A DNA stretch of 64,000 nucleotides, taken from Blumeriella jaapii. Its lineage: Eukaryota > Ascomycota > Leotiomycetes > Helotiales > Drepanopezizaceae. The notes under the pieces are model-generated. The model searched no databases. It worked only from the letters and a program-made list of their open reading frames with translations, and was not told the DNA's origin. The stretch lies in NCBI GenBank assembly GCA_009599575.1, contig VWND01000001.1, positions 558,001 to 622,000 of the forward strand. The letters are read 5' to 3'. Both the position numbers and the translations under genes were made by a program. Of this stretch, positions 45,963-57,444 are shown piece by piece (position 1 is the first letter of the stretch; each line of letters begins with the position of its first letter).

Positions 45963-46788
45963 ATGGACGTACGTATCACACCTCTCCGTGACCTCAGCCC
46001 GGGACGAGAACGAAGAAGCTGATCTCCTCTCCCAGGTCTTCTACACCTACTCCTACGGCAGCGCCGCCTGGCTGGCCTTGCAAGCCGCACCCTTGATCAT
46101 CTCACCCACCATGATCATCGCCCTCCTCTCTCCCACCGTGCGAGAAGCCACCCGTACGTTCATGAATTGCCCACGTTCCGCTTCTCCCGATCCGTCAGCA
46201 CGCGAGAAAAAGAAAGAAGAAGAAGAAAACCAGGGCATCAGCTGACGAGACGCGGGCATCCAGCTCTCGAGGAGTACTTCTCTCGCTCTCTCGGCCTCAC
46301 TCTCGTGACACTCGGCCTCATGATCGTGCTCCTCACCGGCTCCGTGCCCCTCACATCCTCCATCTCCGACAGTAAGCAAGCCATTCTGCTCTTCCCCACC
46401 CACGAAGGCATCCCACCTCCAGATCACCTCTCCCCACCGAATCCGTCCATGCTCACACCACCCAGCGACCAGCGCCGCCGTCACCACCGAAGCCGCCGAC
46501 CCCAAAGCGCCCTACGCCGTGCCCGTGCTGACCATCTCGTTCGCCTACCACGCCGCCATCGCCTTCTACTGCTACGGCCGCTACGCCACCAGCGCGCAGA
46601 CGCCCTTCGTCCTCGGCGCGCTGGGCTCCGGTGCCCTGGCCGCCATCGGCCTGTGGTGTATCCTGTTCGCGAGCACGAGCGGCCGGATTAGTCGCAAGAC
46701 GGGGGCGGACAAGAGGACGAGCGGCTTCCCGTTTGGGAACCGGGAGAGTGCTGGGGCGAAGAAGAGGGGGCTGAGGAAGGCGATTTGA
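45963..46788 (+). CDS. Four-helix membrane protein, conserved fungal family of unknown function
   Basis: Exons 45963-45968 (ATGGAC only), 46036-46153, 46264-46371 and 46466-46788, all GT..AG and in frame; 184 residues. Four hydrophobic helices are visible: AAWLALQAAPLIISPTMIIA, LTLVTLGLMIVLLTGSVPL, VLTISFAYHAAIAFYCYGRY and FVLGALGSGALAAIGLWCIL. Between helices 1 and 2 is a conserved-looking REATPLEEYFSRSLG. The C-terminus is basic (GAKKRGLRKAI). I do not know its role; the layout suggests an ER or vacuolar membrane protein, but that is a guess. Confidence 0.75.
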
Positions 46789-47322
46789 TCGATGTGTTGA
46801 TGGAGAGGAGGATGAGTTACGATGGGGGAAGGCCCTCGGGTTTCGGAAACGCGCTGCCGATCTGGACATGCCGCAACAACGGCTGGCGGGCGTGAAAAGG
46901 ATTGTCCTTTGGGATCTTCTGGCGGGCCGAAAAGCACCCCCTCACTCACTCAGTCATGAAGTTGGGACGGACCGACAGAGTCCCTCGGAGATAGGTGGGC
47001 TCACTTCGTACCTGCCTGCCTACATCGTAGATAGCAGTCAAAACCTCAAGCCGAGAACCTTCCACCATCACATGAAACCTTGTTGCCGAGTCGTTCACTC
47101 TCTTCCAGACCGGACATCGATCGCTCGCCCTCCCTCCCGTACACCAAGGTACCGTACTGCACTCTCCTCTCGTACCTACCTAGGTGCTGTACGGACTGGA
47201 CTGTACACACCCTGCCCTGCACTCCCAGTCTCCGTCTCGACCGCACCCGATCAGGTGTGACGACGGTACGTACGTACGTACAGTACATATGCGTACAGTC
47301 CAGTAGAAAGTCCAGCCCAGCC

Positions 47323-47350
47323 CAGCACAGCACAGCACAGCACAGCACAG
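47323..47350. repeat. CAGCA pentamer array
   Basis: About five CAGCA(C) units, beginning in CAGCCCAGCCCAG and ending at CAGG. Confidence 0.85.
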
Positions 47351-47783
47351 GATATCTGTATGTAGAAACCGCTCCATCTCCTCCGTCAAGGACGCACAAG
47401 CGCCAAGGGAAGCAAGACAAGCTCCGAACCGGCTTGGCGCGATGGGGTCGAACGGAGCAGCTCCGTACAGTACATACAGTACAGTACAGTACAGTACTTG
47501 GGTGCAAGGAAAGGAAGGCAAGGAAACGCTCGAGTGTTGCAGTACGGCAGTAGACGTCGGCGCGAGTAGGCCACTGCTGTTGGACGGATGGCATGGAAGG
47601 ATGGTGGTCTCGACTCTGCTGTTGAGCTGGCATCGCAGACGCGGTCCTTGTGTTGTCGTCATCCGAGGGAACAACCAACCCCGCACCTGCGTGGCTCCTA
47701 GTCGTCTATCGTACAGATAGATGCTGTAGAGTACAGTCGACTAACCGACGGTGCTGTCCAGTCAGTCCAGTCAGTCCTTGCAG

Positions 47784-47869
47784 TCCATACACTCCATATG
47801 TGTACACTCCATACACTCCATACACTCCATCCACTCCATCCACTCCATCCACTCCATACACTCCATACA
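47784..47869. repeat. 10-bp minisatellite, CACTCCATAC units
   Basis: About eight units of CACTCCAT[AC]C in a row, with the middle units changed together to ATCC. Confidence 0.88.
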
Positions 47870-48077
47870 AGACGTACCCTACCTACGGTACCCGGATAAC
47901 TGGCCCACTTGCGCCCGACCAAGTAAGAAGGAACGCAGCGTGATAAAAGGTTGTAAGAGGCGCGTGGTTTCCATCCCACAGGAAGCATTCAACTCGCAAC
48001 CACTTGCATCTCCACTCATACACACAACATACACATTACAGGAACAGCCAGCCCACCACCCACCCACCCACTCCAAA

Positions 48078-49169
48078 ATGCCCGAGATCCTGGGAAAGAA
48101 AATCTCGCCCATCGGCTACGGCCTCATGGGTTCGCGCCCCCACGCACCCCCGGCTTCTTCGACTCTGATCTAACCATGGAGGCAGGCCTGACGTGGAGAG
48201 CGTCGCCGCCGTCCGAAGAGCAGGCGTTCGCAGCGATGCGCGCCGCCTTGGCCGCGGGGGCCAACTTCTGGAACGCCGGCGAATTCTACGGCACGCCGGA
48301 CTACAACTCCCTGACGCTGATGAACAACTATTTCACCAGGTATCCCGAGGATGCCGCGAAGGTGGTGTTGTCCGTGAAGGGGGGGTTGACGAACATGAGG
48401 CCCGACGGCACGCCCGAGGGCGTGAGGAAGAGCGTGGAGAACTGTGTGAGGTTGCTGGGCGGGACGAAGAGCATTGATGTGTTTGAGTGCGCGAGGGTCG
48501 ATAAGAATGTGCCGCTGGAAGAGACGATGAAGGCCTTGGAGGGGCTGGTGAAGGAGGGGAAGATCGGGGGGATCGCGCTGAGTGAGGTGTCGGCCGAGAC
48601 GGTGCGGAGGGCGGCCAAGGTGACGAAGATTGTCGCGGTCGAGGTGGAACTTTCCCTATGGAGTTTGGATGTCTTGCGCAACGGGGTTGCGAAAGCTGCT
48701 GCTGAGCACAACATCCCGCTCGTGGCGTACGCTCTACCCGTCTGACGGTCTACCAAAAGGTGCTAATGGACATAGATATTCGCCATTGGGAAGAGGCATG
48801 TTGACCGGGGAGATCAGATCCCCAGACGACATTCCCGAGGACGATATGCGCAAGAAGATGCCCAGGTTCTCGCCCGAGAACTTCAGCAAGAACCTAGATC
48901 TCGTCCAGGAGCTGCGAGCGATCGCAGAGCGCAAAGGCGTCACTCCCGCTCAGCTCGCACTGGGCTGGCTGCTGAGTATCTCGAACAGAGATGGGAATCC
49001 CGAGATTGTACCCATTCCAGGCGCGACCACCGAGGCTAGGGTAACGGAGAACTCGAAGGAGGTACTGCTCAGTGGGGAAGATTTGACGGCTATTGAAGGG
49101 ATCCTGAAGAGCTTCCCGGTGGTGGGGGAACGCTACGACAAGCATGGCATGCAGCTTGCTGAGGGCTGA
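48078..49169 (+). CDS. plr1: Aldo-keto reductase, pyridoxal reductase-like
   Basis: Likely NADPH-dependent reduction of pyridoxal to pyridoxine in vitamin B6 metabolism, by likeness to yeast Plr1. Exons 48078-48129, 48186-48726 and 48776-49169; 328 residues. The barrel starts MPEILGKKISPIGYGLMGLT; the catalytic region is AGANFWNAGEFYGTPDYNS, with Tyr; the Lys is in VVLSVKGGL; and FECARVD follows, as in the B6-type AKRs where the usual His is changed. Cofactor-site marks are VAYSPLGRGMLTGEI and IVPIPGATTEARVTEN. The first donor is GTTCGC, a rare form, but only it keeps LMGLTW. Confidence 0.88.
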
Positions 49170-49670
49170 GGAGCACGAAGAACCTGGCCACAAGATTGAT
49201 GATCAGTGGATGCTTTGATCAACGAGATGGTGCTATAGATTGAGAATACAAATTGTGCTCAGAGAATGTGTAACGTTTTGATTCGTCGGCATACAACGAG
49301 CCGAAACCTGTTGATTACGAATTGCAGAACAACTGTCATCGTAGCCTGGAGAATAAGAATAGAGCAAGAGGGATATGGTACAGCTTACATTTCAGCTTGT
49401 GAATCTCTTGCAACCGGTGGCCAACATCGCCATTCGACGAAGCAAGATGCAGTGTGCAGTCTCGCGATGTGTGTGTCGAGAGAAACATCCCGTGGAAATT
49501 TATGGCTGGGCGACTTTATAGTGCCTGGGCCGGATAAACTCCGCCGCGGATAATGTTTCCGCCGAGAACAGCATCGCGGATGAACATTGACACCTTCTCC
49601 ATCAAACAAAACAGCAGGAAGCCGATCCGTAAAGCTGCCGAGTCTTAAATATAGGTGACATATATCCTCC
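49170..49670. other. Gap between the reductase and the C2H2 gene
   Basis: About 500 bases; no gene, RNA or repeat seen. Confidence 0.45.
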
Positions 49671-50883
49671 ATGATGGATCAAGAGTCGCCCCCTCCATCT
49701 CCCCTGTCGGACATCGACTCGGAGCGCTTCGACTACGACACCGACGACCCCTACGCCGCAGGAATCCCGCCCAACATGCCACCCGCAAAGCGCCAGAAGC
49801 TGGACGAGACCTACAATTCCGCGGTCCCCAAGTTCGACGACACCGTCTCCATCTCCTCTGACAGCTCCGGCGAGGTCCCCGCCTCGCCCAGCAACCGCTT
49901 CGACGACGACGACGTCCATGAGCAAGTCACCATCTGCACCTGGAGGGGCTGTCCGGTGGGAGACCTGGGGAACATGGATCGGCTGGTCGAGCACATTCAC
50001 AACGAGCACATTGAAGGTCGGAGCAAGAAGTACACATGCGAGTGGTCGGACTGTGGAAGAATTGGCATGGCGCATGCCAGCGCGTATGCCCTCAAGGCGC
50101 ACATGAGGAGCCATACGCGAGAGAAGCCCTTCTATTGCACCTTGCCCGGTACGGTATTCTTCTCTCCAGACAGTAAAGCTGTAGCTCATTATGAAATCAG
50201 AATGCGATCGTGCCTTCACGCGTTCAGATGCCCTCGCCAAACACCACCGTACCGTCCATGAGACGGAGGCTCTGCGCCCTTCCGACCCCATCCCCAAGTC
50301 GATGTCCGCAGCCCACAAGTCTCAGCGCCTGAAGATGAACCACAAAGAAGAGCGCTCCTCATCTGAAAGCCAGGCTCTCGCCCCTCTCGCGCCCGCTACA
50401 AATGGCACTGCGAACGGCCACAGCCCTGCTCCTCCCGGCTGGACTTCTTCCTACCCTCCCGAACTCGGATTTACCGCCGAAGAAGAGACCCGAGGCCCCA
50501 AGGAGCTGTACTTCCTATTGCGCAAACAGATCGAGTGGGCGGAGGAAGATGCAGAGGTCCTACGCAAGCAGGGCGAGACGATGGAGGAGCTGCGGCGCCA
50601 GGAGTGGATGGAGAAGGAGATCTTGCTGGAGCACGTCATCGAAGTGGACCGGGACTGGCACGAGCGCCGACTTCTCGTTCTGACAAGCGCGGCGGAGTTG
50701 CCACCAGCGGGCGCTATCCGCGCCGCGGCGATGAGGGAGAGCGGCAGTGATGGTGCCAGGTCTCCGGGCGACGGTGCTGCGGGCTCGCCGGGTGTGGTTC
50801 AGCCTTCTTCGCCGAGCCCGATGGTCAGGAGTGAGGCTCAGGGAGACGATGTGGAGATTTCGGCTGGTGCGCAGCAAGATTAA
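49671..50883 (+). CDS. C2H2 zinc-finger protein, Iec1/Ezf-like
   Basis: Probable nuclear protein; the finger block resembles fission yeast Iec1, a zinc-finger subunit of the INO80 remodelling complex, and the aspergilli protein called Ezf. Exons 49671-50148 and 50201-50883; 386 residues. Finger 1 is CTWRGCPVGDLGNMDRLVEH, finger 2 is CEWSDCGRIGMAHASAYALK, then HMRSHTREKPFYC and ECDRAFTRSDALAKHHRTVH. The next stretch ETEALRPSDP is conserved in this family. A coiled coil (about 265-320, AEEDAEVLRKQGETMEELRR) follows, then a disordered C-terminus. A second Met at residue 2 makes the exact start open. Confidence 0.8.
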
Positions 50884-53101
50884 CCGTTGGTTGAAGATTG
50901 GGTGGTGATCGATTGATGATGGTGGTTGGCTGCTGGGCTGGGAAGGGTGCAATCTTGGCGTTGGCTTAAGCGAATGTGTATAGTACTGTACATAGGGGGG
51001 CCGGAGCGTTGGCGTATTTGCACTGGCTCTAGCCGATCCTTCCTCGGGTGCGGTAGAAGATCTTCTTTTCTGTGGGTTTGATATGGGTTGCTTCCAGAGA
51101 GCTTAGAGCATACATAGAGCATGGCCAGCTAGTCACTCAGTGTCATCACACAGTACTGTACTGTACCAATGGATTTCGTTGACAATCCCGCACGGCGGAA
51201 TGCCAATGCCAGTTCGGCTCCGAAGGCTTCGACACAGCATGCTGTACGTAGGTACCTAGAGTCACCACGCTGCCTTGACCCAGCACGCAGCCCTCTTCTA
51301 TTCCGCAGTTCATCCTGGCCTTCGCAGCATTCTCGTCATCATGCAAACCCGAAGATTTCTCTAGAAAGGGCATCCAACAGTCGCGCCACCTCCTAGGCCG
51401 CTGTCGATGCACCCCCCTACGGCCATCGAATCCGGAGGCGCTCGTCGTGGCATAGGATACAGTACATGCGTGAAATGTCTGTAGTACGTAGCGGTCCAAA
51501 GCACGAAGCGAGAGAGCTTCCCTGGGTGGGTGTGTCGACTCGCAGTACAGTACAGTATCGTCTCTCGGCTAAATGGTCGCTCTGTAAACAACCTCACATC
51601 CCTGCCTGCCTGCACCTCGCGCTCACCTCATCATACAGCACGAACGAGCATCCCGATGTTGCCTGTGCGGAGTAGAGGATCGTTCGATTCGGGTGGATTG
51701 CGTATCCGTGTCAGGGCTTGATAGCAATTCGTATTGGGATACACCTTCTTTACGTGAACTGCGAAGGCTCGAGTGAGAATTTCCTAGAGAAAGGGCGGAG
51801 GGTCTGCTGCGGATGCTACTATGAGGGGGCATGCAATTGGATGGTAAATGCATGCTGCTTGTATGATGCTTGTATGATGCCGAACTTGAAAGCACCGCAT
51901 CTGACTTCCTTGCGATCCCACCGATTAGGTCCGGAGGCGGGCACTGAAGGCTCAGCTTCGACCCGGGAGGAATATGCGAGCCGACGTTTTGCTCCTTATT
52001 GTTATCGCGTTGACTAGAGAGGTGCTGTCCGCCCGCGGCCCTACGAGAGTTCTATTCAAAATTACAACATACACTTCTGCTGTGTGACAAAGTAGGTAGG
52101 TACCTTTCACATCCCGTCTGCTGGATTTTTATGCTGAAAACTGGAAGCTGTAGCCGTAGTAAGCTTCCTTTAGGTACCTATTTACAGATCGAAATGGCAA
52201 AAGGCGTAAGTAAGTAAGTAAGGTTTGTCTACAGGTGTCCCTCTTTCAGGCTCACCAAGCCTGTTAGAAATGGCATCATTTGCTGTCAAAGTTTCCTTCC
52301 TGTCCTCGTCCCGTCCGCTCGAAGCCCAGGGAGAAGTCTGCCGCCAAATAAAACGCGACCGACAAAAAAAGAGGTAGGGAGAGCAAGAAGAGAAAAGAGG
52401 TCAAGTATGCCAAAAAAAAAAAAACATACCGAAGCAGCGGATACAAACCCGAGCTCACCTTCTCTTCTGGAGAGCTTCGCGTAAACAAAACAAAACAAAA
52501 CAAAACAAATCCCTAAAGCAAAAAAAGCAAGAACCCTTCCTCCCCCCCTCCCCAAATAAATAAAAAAAAAAAAAAAGGGAAAAAATAAATTTCAAGAGAA
52601 AAAATTGCAAAACAAACCCCCACCGAAGTGGGGGAAGAAAAGCCTTCGAGTCGGGTTTTCGTTTTTATCCGGTGCTGTGTGTGGTTTGGTGAGTCTAAAC
52701 CACTCGGCCCCAAATCGTTGCAATCCTCCACACCAGATTGACCTGACAGATTGTAACCACTATACCATCTGCGCCACTGGATGCTAACAACCTTGGTGTT
52801 TTGACCTATAGCCTTGCTAGGGGTTTGTCCCTCCCCGCATGCCTCGCTGCTGGTCTGTCACAGCGAGTTCCGGATCTGGGGTTGAATGCTTCGCTGCTGT
52901 TTTGCTGCAAGGGGCTCGAGATTTTTCTTTTCACTCCATAAACGTAGGATCTTTTCAATCTACTCTTTGTACGCATGGTAGTTGTGAAGCTGCGTAACTC
53001 ACAGCGCCGTAGATCAGAATGATGATGACCGACTCGCAGATGAATGTCAACAAGAAGCCGAGAGCAACCTCTTCCTTGTTTTCTTCAGCTCACAATCTAG
53101 T
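50884..53101. other. Intergenic region with a structured element
   Basis: 2.2 kb without a supported protein gene. TACTGTAC-type motifs are near 50982, 51152-51167, 51460 and 51544-51556; GTAA repeats at 52206-52221; AAAAC repeats near 52487-52506. The candidate structured RNA near 52.6-52.8 kb is listed separately. Confidence 0.5.
52580..52787 (-). ncRNA. Candidate structured or tRNA-derived RNA element
   Basis: On the minus strand a piece like the 5' half of a tRNA appears (TGGCGCAGATGGTATAGTGG, with a good A box), then a second A-box-like GGGCCGAGTGGTTTAGAC. The segment is closed by pairing of 52775-52782 with 52667-52674 (8 bp with one weak pair). Inside are a 7-bp hairpin (GTGGTTT/AAACCAC, 52681-52703) and further down CCCCCAC-TTCG-GTGGGGG at 52618-52636, a C(UUCG)G tetraloop, then T runs. 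No standard tRNA with a T arm can be drawn. It could be a decayed tRNA pair, a pol III-driven SINE head, or an unknown RNA. Confidence 0.3.
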
Positions 53102-54250
53102 CTACACGTCGACCAACTTCCCCTTCTTTGCAGTCTCCTCTCCCGTTTCCCTGCGCTCCCCGAGAGCACCAAGCTCACCCTCATCGCCCCCGTCCGCGCT
53201 CTCCTCCTCCTCCCAGTCCCTCGTATCCCGCGCCGCAGCCCTCTCGATCAACGCGCTACTGCTCAGCGACTTGCCCCCCTTCTCCTTCTCCTTCTCCTGG
53301 ACCTGCTTCGCTATGCCCCTCAACCGAGCGATGATCTGCTCGCCCAACTCCTCCCGCCTCACAGCCCTGCCCGCTTCCCGGTCCAGCCTCTCCCTCTCCC
53401 TCCCACCACCCACTCTCTCCTTCAGTCTCGTCTTCTCCCTGCCAACCCCAGTAGGCCGATGCAGAGCGCCGCAGCAAGCCCCTCCGTTCCCGCCCGGACT
53501 CGCACACGCCTTCGCACTCGGCGCTGTGCGTCTCCCTCGGCGCTCACCCGCACTGCCGCCGACGCCGCAACTCGGGTCCGGGCTCTCGGCGGCGAAGTAG
53601 CCCGGATTCATGCGCCGGAACCACGCGGGCCAGTCGGCGAGCCCGACGTCCTGCAGGCCCGACGTCGTCATCGGCATGATGTGCCTGTAGCGGCACTGCT
53701 GGCCCCATTTGCAGATGCCGTGGTGGCACCAGTGCCGGCAGAGCTGGGTCGCTGGCGGCGAGGTGGTGGTCGAGGCTGGGTGGGTGTGTGGGATCCTTGG
53801 GGTGGAGGGGGGTGTGCTGTTTGGTGTTGAGGTCGGAGGTGCTGGGCGTGGTGGCTGGGCGTGGTTCCTCTCAGGGGCTGGCAGCGGCAGTCTGGGAATG
53901 TCTGCTTGCTTGCTGCTGCTATCTCATGTCAGAAGTCGTTCGGGGACTCGGAGAGGCAATTCATACGCGGCGTTCTTGCTCGAACTAGCACCAGCCAGGG
54001 CGACTTGACCCTTCGTCTCGGGTGAAGCAATAAGCTGGTAAGATGTACCGCTACTCCGCTGCAAGCCCAAGTTCAACATGCCAATCGTATTCTCCAGGTC
54101 AAGCGTGCGAGGCACCCCGACGAGATCCGTCCCGGCAGGCAGCTCATCGACAGCAATAAGAGGCACCACTTCGCCTGTCGTGCGAACGAGGAAGTACGCT
54201 GGCCAGGGCTTACCTTTTTGGCTCGCAGGCATGCGATTAGTAGGCATCAT
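53102..54250 (-). CDS. CCCH zinc-finger protein, fungal family
   Basis: Probable RNA-binding protein of unknown function. The N-terminal part (from 54250) reads MMPTNRMPASQKGKPWPAYF..RTTGEVVPLIAVDELPAG, a conserved start. The CCCH finger is CRHWCHHGICKWGQQCRYRH (C-x8-C-x5-C-x3-H), followed by IMPMTTSGLQDVGLADWPAW, also conserved. A Gly/Ser region and a basic-acidic coiled C-terminus follow (ERVGGGRERERLDREAGRAV). The two halves are in one frame but a TGA stands between them near 53924. An intron removing it is likely; the best donor I see is GTGCTA near 53990 with a CAG acceptor near 53908, but this is weak, so the exon ends here are approximate. Confidence 0.68.
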
Positions 54251-54574
54251 GATGTAACAGACTCGTGTCTATCTGATAGACGAACCCGGCTGAGCTGAGA
54301 TGATTGAGATGGCTGAGAACCGAATTGGAGAGATGCTCGATCGAGTAGATATACATGTTGAAGGCTGGCCACTTGACAGCGTTTGCAAAACCCGGGGGTA
54401 AGCAAATAGAATCGCCCTCGCTTGTGCAAACCGGAGGACAATTCCGAGTCGTTTAGACAAACAAACGGCTTCGTTCAATCTGTCAGGAGGCTGGGACAAT
54501 CCGCCTGTCGGCGCTGCTTCAAACACGGCGCGAGGTGAATAATGTAGTCGGTCGCGACGGGGTATCAATTCTTC
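54251..54574. other. Gap between CCCH gene and TBCE
   Basis: 324 bases between two genes that point the same way; holds the CCCH promoter and TBCE 3' end. No element is supported. Confidence 0.4.
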
Positions 54575-56492
54575 TTACCGGATTTCTACCCTGACCGTTG
54601 CCTGCAATCCGTCGACCAGGTTTCCCAGCTGCCTCGTGCCATCCTTAATCTCAACCTCCCTTTTCATCCATTTTCCCTTCTCTCTCGTTTCTTTCAAGTC
54701 GTTGCTGACCTCTCCTGCGCCGTCTTCGCCGTCTTCATCCTCGAAATCCTCATACCCAGCCACGGGATCACGCTCTCCAGTTTCCCACACCAGGCGTAAA
54801 GACAAAGGTCGAATCCCGAACATCTTACCCACAAGTCCCTTGAGCCCATACACATCGAACGACATGGGGATCTCCCTTGTCATCTTCGGCGCCTCTTGCT
54901 GCTCGTGAGTGTTTGGCGACATGTAGAACGTGAACTTGATCAAACGGGCTTCCAGGAAATTGGGATTCACGACTCCTGCTTCCTCACGCGCGATTGGAGG
55001 AGCACCGTGTTTCTCGCAAAGATCAGCGTATCGTGGATGTCGTGATTTTATCTCATCCTCTTTGCTCTCTGGGGATCCGGAGATCTCCTTAGCAATTTGG
55101 GAGAGGTAAAACATCTCCGAGTTCATGCGGTCGGCAGCAGTGATCTTGCTGAAGTTTAAGGTTTCTAGGTTCTGAATCCGGGCCAGAGTCAGCATGTAAG
55201 AGTCATCCATACTAGTGAAGGATCCGACGTCTTTGCTCGATCTGTAAATAGGGTTGTGGGCGAATCGGAGTGCCGTTATCCCGGGGAAGACGTGCGAAAG
55301 ATCGTCAACGAACTTCCAGGATGTAACGCGATTGTAGGATAGATCAACGTAGCGTAGCTGCTTGCTGAAAGATGGTATGGCTGAGAGGTTATATGGCTCA
55401 TGGCCGATTTTGGAGATCTCATTTCCCTTCAGACGTAAGACCTCAAGCGACTTCAGTTCTCGTAGTACCATGGTATCCATCAGGGTCTCGAAGGAATTAT
55501 ACTCTAGACTCAACGAAGTCAAAAAAGTAGCCGGTAGAGGTAACTCCAGCTTCTTCAGACCATTCATCGAAGCTTCGAAGCTTCTGAGTTCATGGAAGTG
55601 TGCTACAGCTCGGACAAAGCCTGTCCACTCGAGGAGCGTTTCGTCCATCGAAAGATCTGTGACTTTTGCAAACGAGGCTGCATATGACTGACGCGCTTCC
55701 GGTTCCACACTTTCGACCAAGTCTGAGAAGCGATTGCCACTGTTCCCATCAGCCCCAATCACTGATAGAGGATCACAGGAAAACTTACTTCACCCTCAAA
55801 TTCTTCAAAGCTTTCAGCTCCCCACAGATCCTTGCTACCTCCTCAAACTTCCCAATAACATTCCTGCTTAAATCAAGCTCCTCGATCCTCGGACAAACTG
55901 TCCGAATCTCTCCAGCACTTTCTTCGGCATGACTGACCCTCTGACCATCAACCAACACAACCTTGAGCTCATGAAGCCGAGCTTGCTGCGCTCTGATCTT
56001 GTCGAAGCCCACTTCCTCAACGGTCTTACCAGAAATGACGTTCACGTCCGAGTCGGCGGCGGTAGCAGGGGCACCGTACTTCTCCTTCACGGCCGAGACG
56101 AACGATTGCGAGGCGTCTGGGGTTCGGGATGACGAGAGGATAAAGGATGCAGCTGTCGGCGATTTGCTCCAGCCTGTATACGAGTTATAATCGGCAAGTT
56201 GCTGCAGTAATGGGTAGGAGGCTCACATGTGAAGTATCTTTTGCCTTGATGGGTGCCGTCGTGTTTGCCCTTCAAGTCATCCCATTCTACACCGAGATAC
56301 TCTTTATCTGAATTGGTACCTTCCACGAGGCCAATGTATCGTATTGTACAGAGCCTGCCCTTGAAAGAGATTCGCTTGCCTGTTTGGATCAGCTCATGTC
56401 AGGTTGTTGTCTCGTGGGGCTAGATATCGAAAATCGAACATTGGATTGTGTTCAGACGAATCGTTCTTACCTACATAATATTCTGAAGACAT
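54575..56492 (-). CDS. pac2: Tubulin-folding cofactor E (TBCE/Pac2)
   Basis: Chaperone that binds alpha-tubulin and helps form or take apart the alpha/beta dimer in the cytosol. Exons 56492-56471, 56379-56227, 56173-55789 and 55739-54575; 574 residues. The CAP-Gly domain covers about residues 8-58 (GKRISFKGRLCTIRYIGLVE; GVEWDDLKGKHDGTHQGKRY). Leucine-rich repeats follow (RIEELDLSRNVIGKFEEVAR; LRYVDLSYNRVTSWKFVDDL). The last ~90 residues form the ubiquitin-like domain (MSFDVYGLKGLVGKMFGIRP ... LSLRLVWETGE). For the third intron the acceptor at 55740 is used because it gives NLRVNGNRFSDL, a proper repeat; the nearer AG leads to a stop. Confidence 0.92.
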
Positions 56493-56709
56493 TTCGGTTT
56501 GTGAGCTCTCTATCGAAGAAAGAGGATGGTGTTGAGAGAAAGTCCAGGAAAGGAAGTTGTTGGTGCTTGAAAACGGCAGCCTTGTTCGAAAGGCTGAGAG
56601 CCCGGCTGAACTTTTCCTCAAGCATCTCGAACCTCCACTCTCCGAGCTCAGCTTAACTCAACCTCCCTCTCAAACCACAACCACAACCGCAGACCTTCAA
56701 GCCCTCCAG
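56493..56709. promoter_or_regulatory. Bidirectional promoter of TBCE and SF3A2
   Basis: Only 217 bases separate the two start codons. The SF3A2 side is rich in AACC/CAAACC runs. The two genes most likely share promoter elements. Confidence 0.55.
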
Positions 56710-57444
56710 ATGGATTACCAGAACCGCGCGGGCTCCAAGTTTGGCGGCGGCGGTGTCGCCTCGACCTCCGCCACGAACGCCGACCGGCGCGAGCGCCTCC
56801 GCAAGCTCGCCCTCGAGACCATCGACCTCGACAAGGACCCCTACTTCTTCAAGAACCACGTCGGCTCCTTCGAGTGCCGGCTCTGCCTGACGGTGCACCA
56901 GAACGATGGGTCCTACCTCGCGCACACGCAGGGGCGCAAGCACCAGACGAACCTCGCGCGGCGGGCGGCCAAAGAGCAGAAGGAAGGGCGCGCCGGCGTC
57001 GACCCCGTGACGGGCCTGCCGGTCGGCATGGTCGGCGCGCAGGTGGCCGTCAAGCGGAACGTGGTGAAGATCGGCCGGCCGGGCTACAAGATCACGAAGA
57101 CGCGGGACCCGGTCACCCGGCAGCAGGGCCTGGTCTTCCAGCTGCAGTACCCCGAGATCGCGCAGGATGTGACGCCCAAGGTGCGCTTCATGAGCGCGTT
57201 CGAGCAGAAGGTCGACGATCCGCCCGACAAGAACTTCCAGTACATGTTGGTGGCGGCCGAGCCATACGAGACGTGTGGCTTCAAGCTGCAGGCGAGGGAG
57301 ATAGATCGGACGAATGACCGGTACTACACGTGGTGGGATCCGGATTTGAAGGAGTTCTGGGTGCAGGTCATGTTCAAGACGGAGAGAGAGGAGCGTTACA
57401 GCGGTGTTCCGGGCCTTGCTCCGTCAGGACATACGAGGCGTTGA
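56710..57444 (+). CDS. prp11: Splicing factor 3A subunit 2 (SF3A2/Prp11)
   Basis: Part of U2 snRNP; SF3A contacts the pre-mRNA near the branch site. A single exon of 244 residues. It opens MDYQNRAGSKFGGGGVAS, and has KDPYFFKNHVGSFECRLCLT, then a matrin-type zinc finger CRLCLTVHQNDGSYLAHTQG..H. The conserved KIGRPGYKITKTRDPVTRQQ and YETCGFKLQAREIDR..YTWWD sequences follow. There is no proline-rich tail, as is normal for fungal Prp11. The longer open frame upstream has no conserved sequence, so the inner Met is preferred. Confidence 0.94.
   Translation: MDYQNRAGSKFGGGGVASTSATNADRRERLRKLALETIDLDKDPYFFKNHVGSFECRLCLTVHQNDGSYLAHTQGRKHQTNLARRAAKEQKEGRAGVDPVTGLPVGMVGAQVAVKRNVVKIGRPGYKITKTRDPVTRQQGLVFQLQYPEIAQDVTPKVRFMSAFEQKVDDPPDKNFQYMLVAAEPYETCGFKLQAREIDRTNDRYYTWWDPDLKEFWVQVMFKTEREERYSGVPGLAPSGHTRR

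Larger units (their letters stand above)
46789..48077. other. Repeat-rich intergenic region upstream of the pyridoxal reductase-like gene
   Basis: About 1.3 kb with no supported gene. It carries the densest GTAC-type palindromes of the window (47151-47300 and 47464-47496) and two minisatellites listed separately. Confidence 0.6.
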
